Of a DNA stretch of 64,000 bases, positions 1 to 10,753 are shown one piece after another; the stretch's first letter is position 1; every line of letters starts with the position of its first letter. The stretch spans positions 12,317,939 to 12,381,938 of the forward strand of contig CM055102.1 in assembly GCA_029204225.1 (NCBI GenBank), written 5' to 3'. Under the pieces are notes generated by a model, which saw only the letters and a program-made list of their open reading frames with translations, was not told where the DNA came from and ran no database searches. The position numbers and the translations under genes are program-made. The DNA comes from Diphasiastrum complanatum. Its lineage: Eukaryota > Streptophyta > Lycopodiopsida > Lycopodiales > Lycopodiaceae.

Positions 1-2397
1 GTTTGAATGCCCCGATAGGGATTCCATGTGTGTTGAGCATTGTTGTTGCAAAAGTACATGAATTGTCCTTTCTTCCATGCGTTGTATTGTAGCATACCAA
101 AGAAACAAGGAGTGGGTTTTCCCTTTTCTCCTCCAGCCATCTTTTGGTCACATCTCCCTTTTCCTTCTAGCCATCTCATACATCTGACTTTGTTTCTAGG
201 TGGCAATCTTCTAATGGCCCAAAGTACATCATTCACGTTTCTCTCAACAACTCTTTATCCATTTTGTGCTACTGTCTTTGCCTCATTTTGTTGTGCAGCA
301 CCAATAATTTCTGGCTCTTCCTCAACAATCCTCTGCTACGTCGACCATGAACACTCTGCTTTCGAGTATGGGTGGTGTACTCAGGTCTATGGCTATCACA
401 GTCATTCACACCCTCCACATTTGTTGATCTTCTTTTTTTCTTCTGAAAGTTGTGTTATCACCATGCATTTGTGGATTCTCTTCCATGTTAGTCCTTGTCA
501 CAACATGTTGCACCACATGATTAACAAACCTAGGCTGATTCACTCTACAAAACACTCGATCAACGAGATCTTGCAAACTATTTCCACGTCCTATGTGTCT
601 TCCCTCGTTGAATGAAATTTGTTTGGTTGTTTGCAAGATCTGTCACAGCAGCATCATAGAGAGAAATCTGTTTTTTTGTCCTTCTCCAGCTAACCAACTA
701 CCATGGACTGACTCTGCCAAATTTGTTTGTGCTGTTTATGCTAGAGTCTCCACATTATCAACATTGACGATCAGCAACAGTTAGAAAGTAAAAATTAGAA
801 TATAAATCTATATACTTCATAGAAATTTAGATGGAAGTGATTTCCAGATTAAAGCCTTACAAAAGATATCAGATTTCCCCAGTGGGCTATTCTGAGATTC
901 CACCAACTCATCCAAGAATCCATATATTGAAGGTCATTGTCTCTCGCTTTTCCTGTGTTCCACCATGTTCTGATCTGTCTATACATAGAAATTGCTATCT
1001 CTCTGCTTGTTGCCTTCCTCCAACTTTCACACAATTCAACATGACACTTTCTGTGCTCTTTAGTGACATATCTATCTGTGTGAATTTTAAGGCTTTGCAC
1101 CCAATGAAACAAACATGATCTCTCTCTCTCTCTCTATCATCCATAGTGTTACCTTGATTGTATGCCTTTCTGATTGCACGCCAATTTGCTTGTGCCTCAT
1201 CTGCCATAAACCCATGAAAATTTGGCCGATTATGATTATTTTTCATCACCACTACATTGAGCTTCTCCCATAACAGGAATTCTGCACCCTCGTCTTCTTC
1301 TTTCATTTCACATGTTGCTAATGTGAGCAATTCTTGCAAGCTGTTCCAGAGAAGACAAAGTTAGTTGGCAACAATAAGATAGAATCTTGGCAATTTTATG
1401 TACTATACTTGCTTTGGATCATACACATGGGCAGCCATTGTCACCCATCCATTTACTTTGTGTGTGTGATCAAACATTATCCAAGCTCTTTCCAGATTGC
1501 CAAATCCCTCTCTGTTCATTCTAACAACAAGGTCCACTCCAGAGGCATCACCTTTTGTAGACATCTTGAACACGTAACACCTATCTGTATCTCCTCCTTG
1601 TCTTGGAAATGAGATACCATGAAAGAAATCATAGCGACAAGTTCTCTTGAGGTCCAATAACAAGTCAAGGAAATCTGATGGAGGACACAAGTCCTTTTTT
1701 GCAATGTTTACCATCCTCCAAAATCCAGTTTGCATGACTAGAGACTGGAACTCATTTGCCACTCTACCTATGTCTACGTCTGTCATTTCATCTCCTCCAG
1801 TGACACAGGTCGTAATCAAGTCTCTTGCTATTTGCAATTGAATTTTTTTGGGACCTGCTCCTCTGTCAATTCGAAGTATATTTGTAACTTTATCTCTTAT
1901 TGTTTCTAATCTTTTTTTGCTCACTCTTGTGCAAACAAGATGGTCATGTACTTCTGAGTATATGACTATTCTAGTTTCTCGTGGATTTTCAAGAGTTACG
2001 TAATAGACCACAAATGTGCATACACTAATACATATTGGCACAAACTTGCAATAAAAACACTTAAGAGAGCCATATTGACCAACACACTCAGAGAATTGTG
2101 GACAAACTTTGAGTACGTGACCAGAAAAATGAAGTGTGTTTGGTAGCCTCTTTCTATCTCGCCCTCCAAAGTTTAGATTAGGACACTCGTACAAACCTGC
2201 ACAAATGCTTTTGCACACCTTTCATTAAAAACAACATTTGATGTCACTGGTTTGGTCCACAAATGTCCATCATATTTTTGTTGCATTCCATCCCACGTAT
2301 TGCAAATATCATCCACCCCTGATAGCTCAAAAGCAATGTTGCCATCATACTCCACAGGCAGCTCAGACACACGTACAATCTTGTCACATGTAGACAA
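1..2397 (-). pseudogene. Decayed MULE-like DDE transposase
   Basis: Transposase remnant read on the minus strand in several frames (about 2397-2188, 2218-1403, 1339-995, 1112-849, 636-406). The central part has a first catalytic-type Asp in FDHTHKV (about 1470), followed by HVYDP. The next segment has LLWEKLN and then GFMADEAQANW with a second Asp (about 1200), a layout typical of Mutator-like transposases. The 1112-849 piece is a helical, Trp-rich tail (FHWVQSL ... WWNTGKA). Between 1408 and 1341 there is either a 68-nt GT-AG intron or a frame-breaking lesion: with those splice sites the frame is off by one. A frameshift near 2190 joins the N-terminal part. The start is unclear and the 3' end runs towards or past base 1. 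It lies divergently beside the ParB/methyltransferase gene. The family assignment is inferred from motif spacing only; the third acidic residue was not located with confidence. Confidence 0.6.
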
Positions 2398-2706
2398 GAA
2401 TTTCTACAAGGTTCCATTCTCTGAGGTTGTTAGACCCACTCAAGAGTCTACCGCACAGGATGACGACCCATCCTTGCAAAGCCAAACTCAAGTTCGTGAT
2501 GACATATCCGACTCCGTGGATGTTTCCATCCAAGAGACGCCCACAAAAGGTATAGCCCTTCTATGAATCAGTTTTGCTCATTTTTCTTGTTATCATTTAG
2601 TATCACATATTTGCGAGACATTGTGTTTTATAGAGTTTCTACTGTATTTGAGAGATTATTCTCATTATTTTGATTTGTCACTGTATTTTGTCCATGATAT
2701 GTTCAG

Positions 2707-3409
2707 GAAAAAATTCCCACAACAGAAAGGAAGATGCTAGTGAGTACTATGGAAAATTGATACAGACATATTTATGTCAATCAGTTCTGACAAAACTAAA
2801 AGTCCCAACTAGCATCCCTGTACCTTTTGTTCCACTATGCAGGATGATTCCAAATGAAGCTGTGAGGCCAATTAGGGAAGACTTGTCTCATCTAAAGAAA
2901 GAATTTTGAAAGTATGGCTACCTGGAGTCGAAGGGCTCCTTCATTTTATCATGCACCAACATGGATGGCAATGAAATTGAGGTAACTCCTCCAATCACTT
3001 CAGATTGGGACTCCATGTGGCACGTCGTAAATGAGGAGTTCGAGGCCGACCTAGCAAGAAGCCCAGAGTGGTGGTCCCATTTGAAAAACAAGATGTTTTT
3101 TGTTTACAACAGGTTGAGAGCATTTATGTCCAAGATCAAAGAAGGCAAGATTAATGTTATTTTTTGATAAATCTATGTCGATGTTAATAGTATTAGTGTT
3201 GATGTGAATAAATCTTTGTATCAATATTTTGATGTGAATACCATATTGTTTTTGTTTTGAGTTTTACTCATTAGAGTCTTTTTTTCTGTTCTAATGAATA
3301 TAGCTTTTCAAAACATAAAATATTGGCACATTCGTGTGGCTGCAACCTTCATCAACTTTGAGAAGTGAGATGAGGGAGAGTTGTTATTGGCCTTGACTGG
3401 AATAAATAG
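2707..3409 (+). other. ParB-like N-terminal domain segment
   Basis: Domain within the decayed ParB/methyltransferase gene. The stretch VRPIREDLSHLKKEF, an in-frame TGA, then KYGYL and GSFILSCT matches the ParB pattern of an Arg/Asp start, a helix, a G-L turn and a strand. At 3102-3129 the frame reads VYNRLRAF where ParB proteins have a D-G-x-H-R-x-x-A loop, so the Gly/His part looks deleted, which would remove nuclease or NTP-binding function. The next block (3304-3409) contains HIRVAATFINFE and LLLALTGINR. The assignment is by pattern only and could be wrong in detail. Confidence 0.5.
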
Positions 3410-5395
3410 GTACTTGTCTATTTTTTTCCTATGAATACGAAGATTTTTAATCAAATAAAATGGTGTGAACCATTATTTGAATCATTACATGGTATGAAAT
3501 GCCATTAACCATTGTACGTCCAAGTAATGATGAAAGCATAGAAGGTTATTGCCAAGGTATTCTCTCTATTTGTTAAAGAATGGAATGTATTCTAGACTTG
3601 TTGGTTTATTTGCAGTATCAGATTATTATGAATTATATTGGAGCTATATTATAGATTTTTGAAGTCACTCTCATGATCTCTCATTTGTTGTTGTAGGCTA
3701 AATGAGGCATATGTGAAGCCCAATCTATTTGGTAGAATATTTCAAATCAGACAGTTTGGTACTACAAACAAAGAAGCTCTTTTGAAACACATTCCTCGTG
3801 AAGATTTGATTTGGATGGGCAAAGAGCTAGAAAAAAAGACCAAGAGAGAAGGAGCTCAGAAGACATGGTAAAATTGCTCTTTGGCACTCCTGAGCCACAT
3901 AGTCTTTAAGGTATGGCATTTTTTTTGGTACATGATAATTAGCACCATAGAAATTTTGAAGTCTTTTTATGGATAAATCTAAGCTCTTATGTAGGACGAG
4001 TTTGAAGAGAGGACAAAAGAATATCAAGTCGAATCATCAAAACTAGGAGAAGAAGCAATGGGACATGCCATGAAGGAAACTGAACGCCATTTCAAGGTGA
4101 AGTGCTACAAGCTTTCTCAGGTAGCCAATCCTGCAAATGGCAATGACTTTTTTTGACTGGTGATGACTATTCCATGGGACAAGCCCAAGCTTCATGTGGC
4201 CTCAGAGGAGAAGCTAGTCTTGGTATCCAATGCCAAGGTAAGCAAAGTGCATTTCAATGCATTTAATCACACAGTAAATGTTTTGATTAATTCATGGGAT
4301 TTAATTGAGATAGAACTTGATAAATGTACAACCCATGCTTTGTGTTTGATTGATTGTGAAAATTTTCTTTTTTTTACATTGGAGTGTAGATTAGTCAACC
4401 CAGAAAGGCAAACATAATGAAAATGATGATAAATGCTTCGGAGCATGCACGAAATTTTGTCATGATGTCGTGAGATAAGAACGTCTTTCGTGTATGGATA
4501 GATGTTGAAACATTTTGGATACAGCTAGAGGACATTGTGTGCCCACAAGTGATTGAGATTGTGGAGCAAGTAGAGTTCATTAGCCTACCCCTAATGTTTT
4601 CTATGTACTTGAAAACATGGAAACAAAAATACTTTTTGGATATTTTCAAGGTCATCCAGGGCAAGATAATGCACTCCCTCCCACCTAAAAAACAACCAGA
4701 CATAATGTGTGCAGCCAGGAGGATTGTATTCAGGTATTCTTGTTGACATTAAGTATCGTTCAATCTCAATTCAAAGCATGTATTTTGTGAATTATTATGG
4801 ATCGATTTTTTTGTGATCATTGTATTAGTATGTTATGTCAAACTACTATAGAAATAATCATATTCTCATTTGAAATGTAAATGGTTGTCTCATTCTATTG
4901 CTTGCAATGAACTACCATCAATCCCCACAACATGTGGACATTTGGTGTAATTTGGAGGGTGGACAGTCCATGTACACCAATTCTATGGTTGCATCGGTAG
5001 GACTTTTTTCATATTGCTATGATTAATATCTACTCAATGCTTGCAGAGCCTCTGCTTACTGTAATGGGTATTCATGAGAGAGCCTTCTCAGGGTGAATCC
5101 ACATGGATTTTATCACTCTTGCCTTCAGTACTTGGAAGGAGGAGAAATCCAAGTTTTACATTACTTTCCAAGGAGCCACACACAAGGTGCGTGTGACTGA
5201 GGCCACCCTTGCTGCCATAGGGATAGCATCTGATACCCAAGCCTCACCAAACCATAAGCAACCTATATCCATAGGTGCATCAGCTTGGTACAGAGGGGAG
5301 AATTGCGGCATGACCCCTAAACAATGAAAATGAAGAGAGAGGGTGAGCACAGGCTCCATGCAAACGAACTATGAGATGCCACCAACAGTGGGTCT

Positions 5396-6426
5396 TGATG
5401 ATGATTCATACCCACCCTCTGATTTTCAAGGGGATGATTCAATCACTACATCTGAGCAAAAGCTCATACTCATAGACACTGAGGAGTAAGATTATTACTA
5501 TCATTTTTTTTAATGTTCTTTATTATTTATGTCAAGTCTTGCGCTAATCCTAATGGTGAATTTCAATATTTTTGTAGGCTTCATTCAAGCATTGTTAAGA
5601 ATGGAAAACTTTGGAGAGACTTCCAAGATGAATACCTTAAAGTGTTTTGTAACAATGGTGTTATCAGAGGGCAGCCCACACCCTTCGGAGCTGTGGAGCT
5701 TGTTTTTGTTGACTTTCCAACAGATGTAGCTATGAATGGCATAGAGGGTATGATTCCAGAATGGAACTTCTGGTCGGATACTCTGTGAATCTGCATTTGC
5801 GGTCGTTGAAATATTACTGCAGATAATGGGTTCTTTGTGACACTACATGGCATATCCCACAATGTCAAGATCGATGAGCAAGCAAAAGTATGGGGTATGG
5901 AGTTGTGTGAGAGGTCCATAGTTTACAATGCCACCCCATGTTTGGAAATCTTCGGATCCACACCGTGAGGTAATGTCATGTATGATGTAGAATAAGCTCA
6001 ACACAACTTAAGTTAAGCCTAGTTGATTTATTGTAGACAATTGTTTCTCAATGGTTTCAATGTTTGTTGATGTCTTTTTAAATTTATTGCCTCACATTGT
6101 CGGTGTACCATAGAGAGTTCTATGCTAGGTCCACGTCGAACTTTGGGGCCATTCATTTTGAAAGGCAATTAAGTGAAAAATTTCAAGACAGGGCCCAAGA
6201 AAGTGAATGGGTAAGACATGAAGGTCAACCGATTCGTGGAGCTAGCCAACATAGTTGCAAGTTCTGGGACTACGTGTTGAGAGTGTTCAGTAAGCCCAGA
6301 GATATGGTGGTTGATCTCATGTGTGGGACGGGCACTTTTTTGAAGATTGCAGCACTTTTAGGAAGAATTGCAATAGGATTTGACAATGATATCAATCTGC
6401 CATTTGATATGCTCAACAATATGTGA
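5396..6426 (+). other. Beta-class N4/N6 DNA methyltransferase domain
   Basis: Domain within the ParB/methyltransferase gene, with motifs in the order of the beta class: catalytic motif first, SAM motif last. KLILIDTEE leads through an intron (5486-5577) to GAVELVFVDFPT, where D-F-P-T (5711-5722) sits at the DPPY/SPPY position. GFFVTLHG (5828-5851) and ELCERSIVY follow. After a second intron (5965-6113), SKPRDMVVDLMCGTGTF (SAM-binding F-x-G-x-G region, 6313-6339) is followed by LGRIAIGFDND. The catalytic tetrapeptide departs from [DNS]PP[YFW], so activity is doubtful even before the stops at 5786 and about 5807. Confidence 0.62.
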
Positions 6427-6675
6427 TGGTAAGTCGCTTGTGCAAAAACTACTGATGCTTTTTCACTCACCCATCATCAAGTCACAACTAACATTTTTCT
6501 ATCTTGTTTGTCACAGATCGCAAGAAGAATCGGGGTGAGACTTGGAGAAAGCTACTATGTTGTTATTTGAATACTATTCCATAGAGACCATACAGATTTA
6601 TTTTTTGTCTCAAAATTTTGGTAGATTTAAGTGGAAACTACTATGTACCATTTGAACTTGATATAATACAATTCA

Positions 6676-7395
6676 GTTTTGTATGATGTATATGGTTGAA
6701 TGTAGTTTGCAAAAACAAGTGCACTATGCAAAAAGGCTTAGTGGTAATTCAAGTAATATTTTCAATAATGCTAGTTCAAGTTCAATTTTCAATAATGTAT
6801 TGCATTGAATTTGGTTTGCAAAATCAAGTGCACTATGCAAACGCGCTTTTTTATGCAATTCAAGTAATGTTCTTCTATGGATTTGTTATGAATAATTTCT
6901 CTTTTTTATAATCTATGAATGTTGTTTGAGATAATTCTAAATTTTGTCATGAATGGTCCACCTACAAATCACAATTATTTAGGTGAAGTTGTATTGCAAA
7001 AGCTTTACTTTGACAGGTTTCGTAATCTTTGTATTTGTATAATTTATATGGTTGAATATAGTTTGCAAAAAACAGGTGCACTATGCAAAGAGGCTTAGTG
7101 GTAATTCAAGTAATGTTTTCAATAATGGTAGTTCAAGTTCAATTTTCAATGATGTATTGCGTTGAATTTGGTTTGCAAAATCAAGTGCACTATGCAAACG
7201 TGCTTTTTTATGCAATTCAAGTAATGTTCTTCTATGGATTTTTTATGAATAATTTTTATTTTTTGTAATCTATGAATGTTGTTTGAGATAATTCTAAATT
7301 TGTCATGAATGGTCCACCTATAAATTACACTTAATTAGGTGAAGGTGTCTTGCAAAAGCTTTACTTTGCCAGATTTAGTAATCTTTGTATGTTGT
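6676..7395. repeat. Two-copy tandem duplication, about 356 bp
   Basis: Two adjacent copies, about 6676-7031 and 7032-7395, align almost throughout (for example TATGGTTGAAT at 6691 and 7047, ATGCAAA at 6726 and 7083). Each also contains a short internal duplication around TTTTCAATAATG. Both copies carry a matching 60-codon open frame, but its composition looks like chance. It lies just 3' of the methyltransferase remnant. Confidence 0.85.
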
Positions 7396-7454
7396 CTGCA
7401 TTATGCTTGCTTGATGCTCGCCCTTTTACGCTCGCTTTTTTTTGCACCCCCCCA

Positions 7455-7812
7455 CTATAGGTAAGTTAATTGGTCTTCCAAGAACATGATCTGGCTACCA
7501 GATCGAGTCTCATTCTTGGTTTGCAATTCTTCCCATAAATCCTTTGCATTCGAAATTGATGTAAGATCTAGCATTATATTGTCATGCACTGAAGATGCAA
7601 TAATTGCTATAGCTTTGTCATTTTTTAAACTTCATTCTCGAAGTTCTTTGCTAGGAGTAGCTACTAGCTTCTCCTCTATTGGTTCTACCCATTGCCATAG
7701 ACCTTCGCCCTTCAATAAGAGTGAAGTCTTTAATTTCCAAATCAAATAGTTTGAACCTTCTGGGTCCTAGATTATAGTGATCTTAGCTTGAATATTGATG
7801 ATCGATGACATC
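7455..7812 (-). pseudogene. Copia gag N-terminal fragment
   Basis: The minus-strand translation gives a UBN2-type gag start: LIWKLKTSLLLKGEGLWQWV, then ISNAKDLWEELQTKNE and LEDQL, with stops. It sits directly inside a primer-binding site at 7914-7925, so it is the 5' end of a minus-strand copia element whose remainder is missing. The plus-strand reading frame over it is a shadow. Confidence 0.65.
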
Positions 7813-7913
7813 TTCTAATTTTTTGAATCACTCCAGATAGCGGCTTGTTGATGGATGTATGAAGAATATTGAGAGGGATGCGTTGATACTACTGTATCAA
7901 TTTTATTCCGTTT

Positions 7914-7925
7914 GCTCTGATACCA
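7914..7925 (-). other. Copia primer-binding site (initiator Met tRNA type)
   Basis: GCTCTGATACCA on the plus strand is the complement of TGGTATCAGAGC, the usual plant copia primer-binding site. It marks the inner edge of a minus-strand 5' LTR that begins one base further on. Confidence 0.7.
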
Positions 7926-8400
7926 TTGTATTAGTTTTAATCTCTTTTGATACCACCGTAAAAAGAATAGTAATTATTCTTCCAAAGAAAACATGACGAA
8001 AGTTTGAATAAATCAAACTAATATCAATGTCTTCAATTGGGACTGTATCTAATCTATGTACTAATAAAACAGTAAGAGACAACATAAGACAATTTGATCA
8101 AAAATAAATTTATAATTTTTAATTTGAATCAGTATATATCTCTTGTTGTCTTATCTCGCTGTTGTGTCTCTGATTGAGTGAGTCTAAAAATCTCTTCAAT
8201 TTGAGTGACATGTGTGCGAAAATTATATGCGAAAGTAAGAGACAACATAAGACAATTTGATCAAAAATAAATTTATAATTTTAAATTTGAATCAGTATAC
8301 ATCTCTTGTTGTCTTATCTCGTTGTTGTGTCTCTGATTGAGTGAGTCTAAAAATCTCTTCAATTTGAGTGTCTGAGAGTTGGTTACAACGAGTAGTGCAC
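7926..8400 (-). repeat. Copia LTR fragment
   Basis: Sequence next to the primer-binding site, starting near TG and carrying an internal tandem duplication. A related beginning (a second TTTGATACCAC shortly after the PBS) is seen at 34303, so the two LTRs may be one family. The outer boundary is unclear. Confidence 0.45.
8072..8372. repeat. 163-bp tandem duplication inside LTR
   Basis: The block beginning GTAAGAGACAACATAAGAC occurs at 8072 and 8235 and stays near-identical for about 138 bp, to AATCTCTTCAATTTGAGTG. A short unique spacer separates the copies. Confidence 0.9.
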
Positions 8401-9003
8401 ATGTGTTTATATCGTTACAGGTTTGGTCTTTTGACCTTTTATTTATAGGTCTTTTGGTCTTTCAATATTGTAACAGTGGATATCTAACCGTTTACGATGG
8501 TTGATATTCAGATAGACGCTCTGTTTCTAGGGTCGAATAAATTCTATTCGCGAATTATTTGTGACAGTCTATCTCTTCATTACAGCTTTGTGTTTTGCAA
8601 ATTGTTCGCGAGACTTGTCTCTTCATGACATTTTCGCCTTTCGCGAATTGTTCGCGACAGATGACAATTCTTGAGCTTGAAGAAGAATCAAAAGATTTCT
8701 GACATCTGAGGTTTGAACAAGAAACAAAATATTTTATGACAAGATTCTGTTCGTGAATCTTTCGAGCTTCAACAAGAAAGCCACGAGCTTCTACAAAAAA
8801 CTGTTTCACGAATCGTTCGCGAATCTTTCGAGTTGCCCGCAAGACAAATTTCGTGAATCCTTCGAGGTTGATTACGTATAAAAATGTTTGAGTTCACATT
8901 CGTTTCTTTCTCATCCTTTATCAAGTAAACTGCGTGCTTTGTTAGTAGAATCAAGATCTATCTGATCAGTGGTTCTACACAGTCATCCCCACGTTTTACA
9001 ACA
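8400..9003 (+). repeat. Probable 5' LTR of the 9-11 kb copia element
   Basis: The region ends GTCATCCCCACGTTTTACA directly before a primer-binding-site-like TGGTATCGAAAC (9004). The same ending, GTCATCCCCCACGTTTTA, closes the 3' LTR at about 11680. A TATA-like TACGTATAAAAAT lies at about 8872. At least five TTCGCGA motifs and variants fill 8540-8860. The left border was not resolved, and the two LTRs are similar only near the end by eye. Confidence 0.45.
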
Positions 9004-9015
9004 TGGTATCGAAAC
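9004..9015 (+). other. Degenerate copia primer-binding site
   Basis: TGGTATCGAAAC differs by small changes from TGGTATCAGAGC. It sits between the LTR end and the gag start at 9148. Confidence 0.55.
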
Positions 9016-9147
9016 ATACATTTTTAGTAATCTACATTTCTACTACGGATTATTAGTCATGTTTCTACCAAGACGTCTCTCTAACAAACGTCCAGCCAAC
9101 AGTATTTCGACAATTGTTGTTTCTACCAACAATCTTGTTCAACCAGA

Positions 9148-10753
9148 ATGGATCCATCATCTAGTTCATCTCTCATTAACAAACTCGATGGAGATAACTA
9201 CCATCTCTGGAAATTCAAGATGAAGGTTATACTACTACCCAAAAAACTGTGGGACATCGTTGATGGCACAGAGCTCAAACCAGAAGGTAATGCAGCCAGC
9301 ATCACCAAGTGGAGACTAAGAGATGGCAAAGTATTTGCCATGATCACCCTCAACATCAAGGATACTCAAATCAGTCACATACGTGATGTTCATACTGCTA
9401 AAATACATGGGACAGCTTAGCAACTCTCTACGAGATGTTACTTCTAGGTTACACTTGAGGAAAAAAAATTTCACCCTAAGGATGTTTGACGTAGAAAGTG
9501 TTTTGATCATCTCAACACATTCAAAAATCTTATGGAGCAGCTGAATGCAACTAGCTCAGTCATAGAAGATTTTGATGCACTCATGACTCTATTATCGAGT
9601 CTATCTGAAGCCTACGAAAATTGGATAATGACAATTTCTACCCAGGAGCACCTCACTCTATCAAGAATAATATTGCTGCTTCTACAAGAGGAGATCAGAA
9701 GATTAGCATCCTCCTTAGGCTCAGCATCGGATCCTCAAGTTCTAAATCATAAGTTTAGATTCAAGAGATCTACAAAGTTAGGTTATACTGACAAGAAGAG
9801 CAACATGCAGACTGGACCAAATTTTGGTTCAGGATTGAATTCAAGTTCTTCATTATTCCAACCACTACAGAAATTATTCTATAGATATTGTAAGAGGACC
9901 CAACAGATTGATTTTTATCAGTTAGCAGCGATATCTCAACAACGTGCTAGAAAAGTATGGTATGGCCAACTACAAACCAAGTCACTTTCCACTCAACCCT
10001 GGACTAAAATTATCAAAGGAACAGTCTCCTCAAACTGAGGCAGAAAAGGAGAAAATGAAGCGTTACCCATTTCAATCCATTATCGGCTCACTGATGTACG
10101 CAATGATCTGCACGCGACCAAACCTTGCATATTTGATCAGTACACTCAGCCAGTTCCTATCATATCCAGACTTAACTCAATGAAAAGTGCTAACAAAGGT
10201 CATGAAGTACATCAAGGCAACAAAAACTCTCAGCATATGCTATGGAGGCAGTCAAACTGCCAACATCCTTGAAGCCTACACAAATGCGGATTGGACAAGA
10301 GATGTCGATTACAGAAAATCAACTTTTGGATTTGTATTTTTATACAACCAAGGCCCAATCTCATGGAACAGCCAGAAGCAGACCTCAGTTGCATTGTCAT
10401 CAACGAAATCTGAATACATAGTTGCCACAAATGCAATTAAAGAGACGATCTGGCTAAGGCAACTGCTTGCAGACCTCAACCTTGCACAAACACTTCCTAC
10501 AACAATCTATTGTGACAATCAAAGCAAAATAACATTATTTCTAAATCCTAGATTTCACTCTTGAAGCAAACATATCGAAATTAGGTATCATTACCTTAGA
10601 GAAAAAGTGCATAGCAAAGAAGTAACATTGGTTTTCTGTAGAACAAACTACATGGCAGCAAATTACTTCACAAAGGCTCTATCAAAGGAGCAACATCTCA
10701 GATTTAACGATATGTTAAATCTGAAGATCAAAGTTTTTCAAGATCCACATTAA
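9148..10753 (+). pseudogene. Internally deleted copia gag-pol
   Basis: Gag starts at 9148 (MDPSSSSSLINKLDGDNYHLWKF region) and continues with a frameshift and stop to about 9880. The zinc knuckle, protease, integrase and most of the reverse transcriptase are missing. At about 9890 the sequence resumes in the RT C-terminus (DFYQLAAISQQ, then EKYGMANYKPS in another frame), then LIGSLMYAM-type sequence and RNase H (TNADWTRDVDYRKST, SSTKSEYIVA, YCDNQSK). Stops at about 10181 and 10562 and several frame changes make it non-coding. It ends at a purine tract TTAAGGGAGAG followed by the 3' LTR. Confidence 0.85.

Larger units (their letters stand above)
2388..6530 (+). pseudogene. ParB-like plus N4/N6 DNA methyltransferase gene, intron-bearing, decayed
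   Basis: Nine coding blocks can be followed: to 2549, 2707-about 3155, 3304-3409, 3697-3910, 3995-4237, 4390-4733, 5047-5485, 5578-5964 and 6114-6426, about 880 codons in all. GT-AG junctions preserve reading phase at 2549/2707, 3409/3697, 3910/3995, 4237/4390, 5485/5578 and 5964/6114. Two junctions (3155/3304 and 4733/5047) do not fit by eye. Around ten in-frame stops interrupt it, for example TGA 2907, TGA 3366, TAA 3869, TGA 4154, TGA 4471, TGA 5094, TGA 5325 and TGA 5786. The N-terminal half resembles a ParB N-domain, the middle is unrecognised and charged, and the C-terminal part carries methyltransferase motifs. ParB-methylase fusions are familiar in bacteria and phages. Here the gene has eukaryotic introns and sits divergently next to a transposase. 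The start is not defined, and a possible last exon lies after GTAAGT at about 6431. Confidence 0.62.

Noticed and set aside
40-615. 191-codon plus-strand open frame
   Set aside because: It is the shadow of the minus-strand transposase C-terminal region; its translation is Phe/Ser/His-rich and has no motif.
5156-5359. Minus-strand 67-codon frame inside the methyltransferase gene
   Set aside because: It is antisense to an exon that keeps phase with its neighbours on the plus strand.
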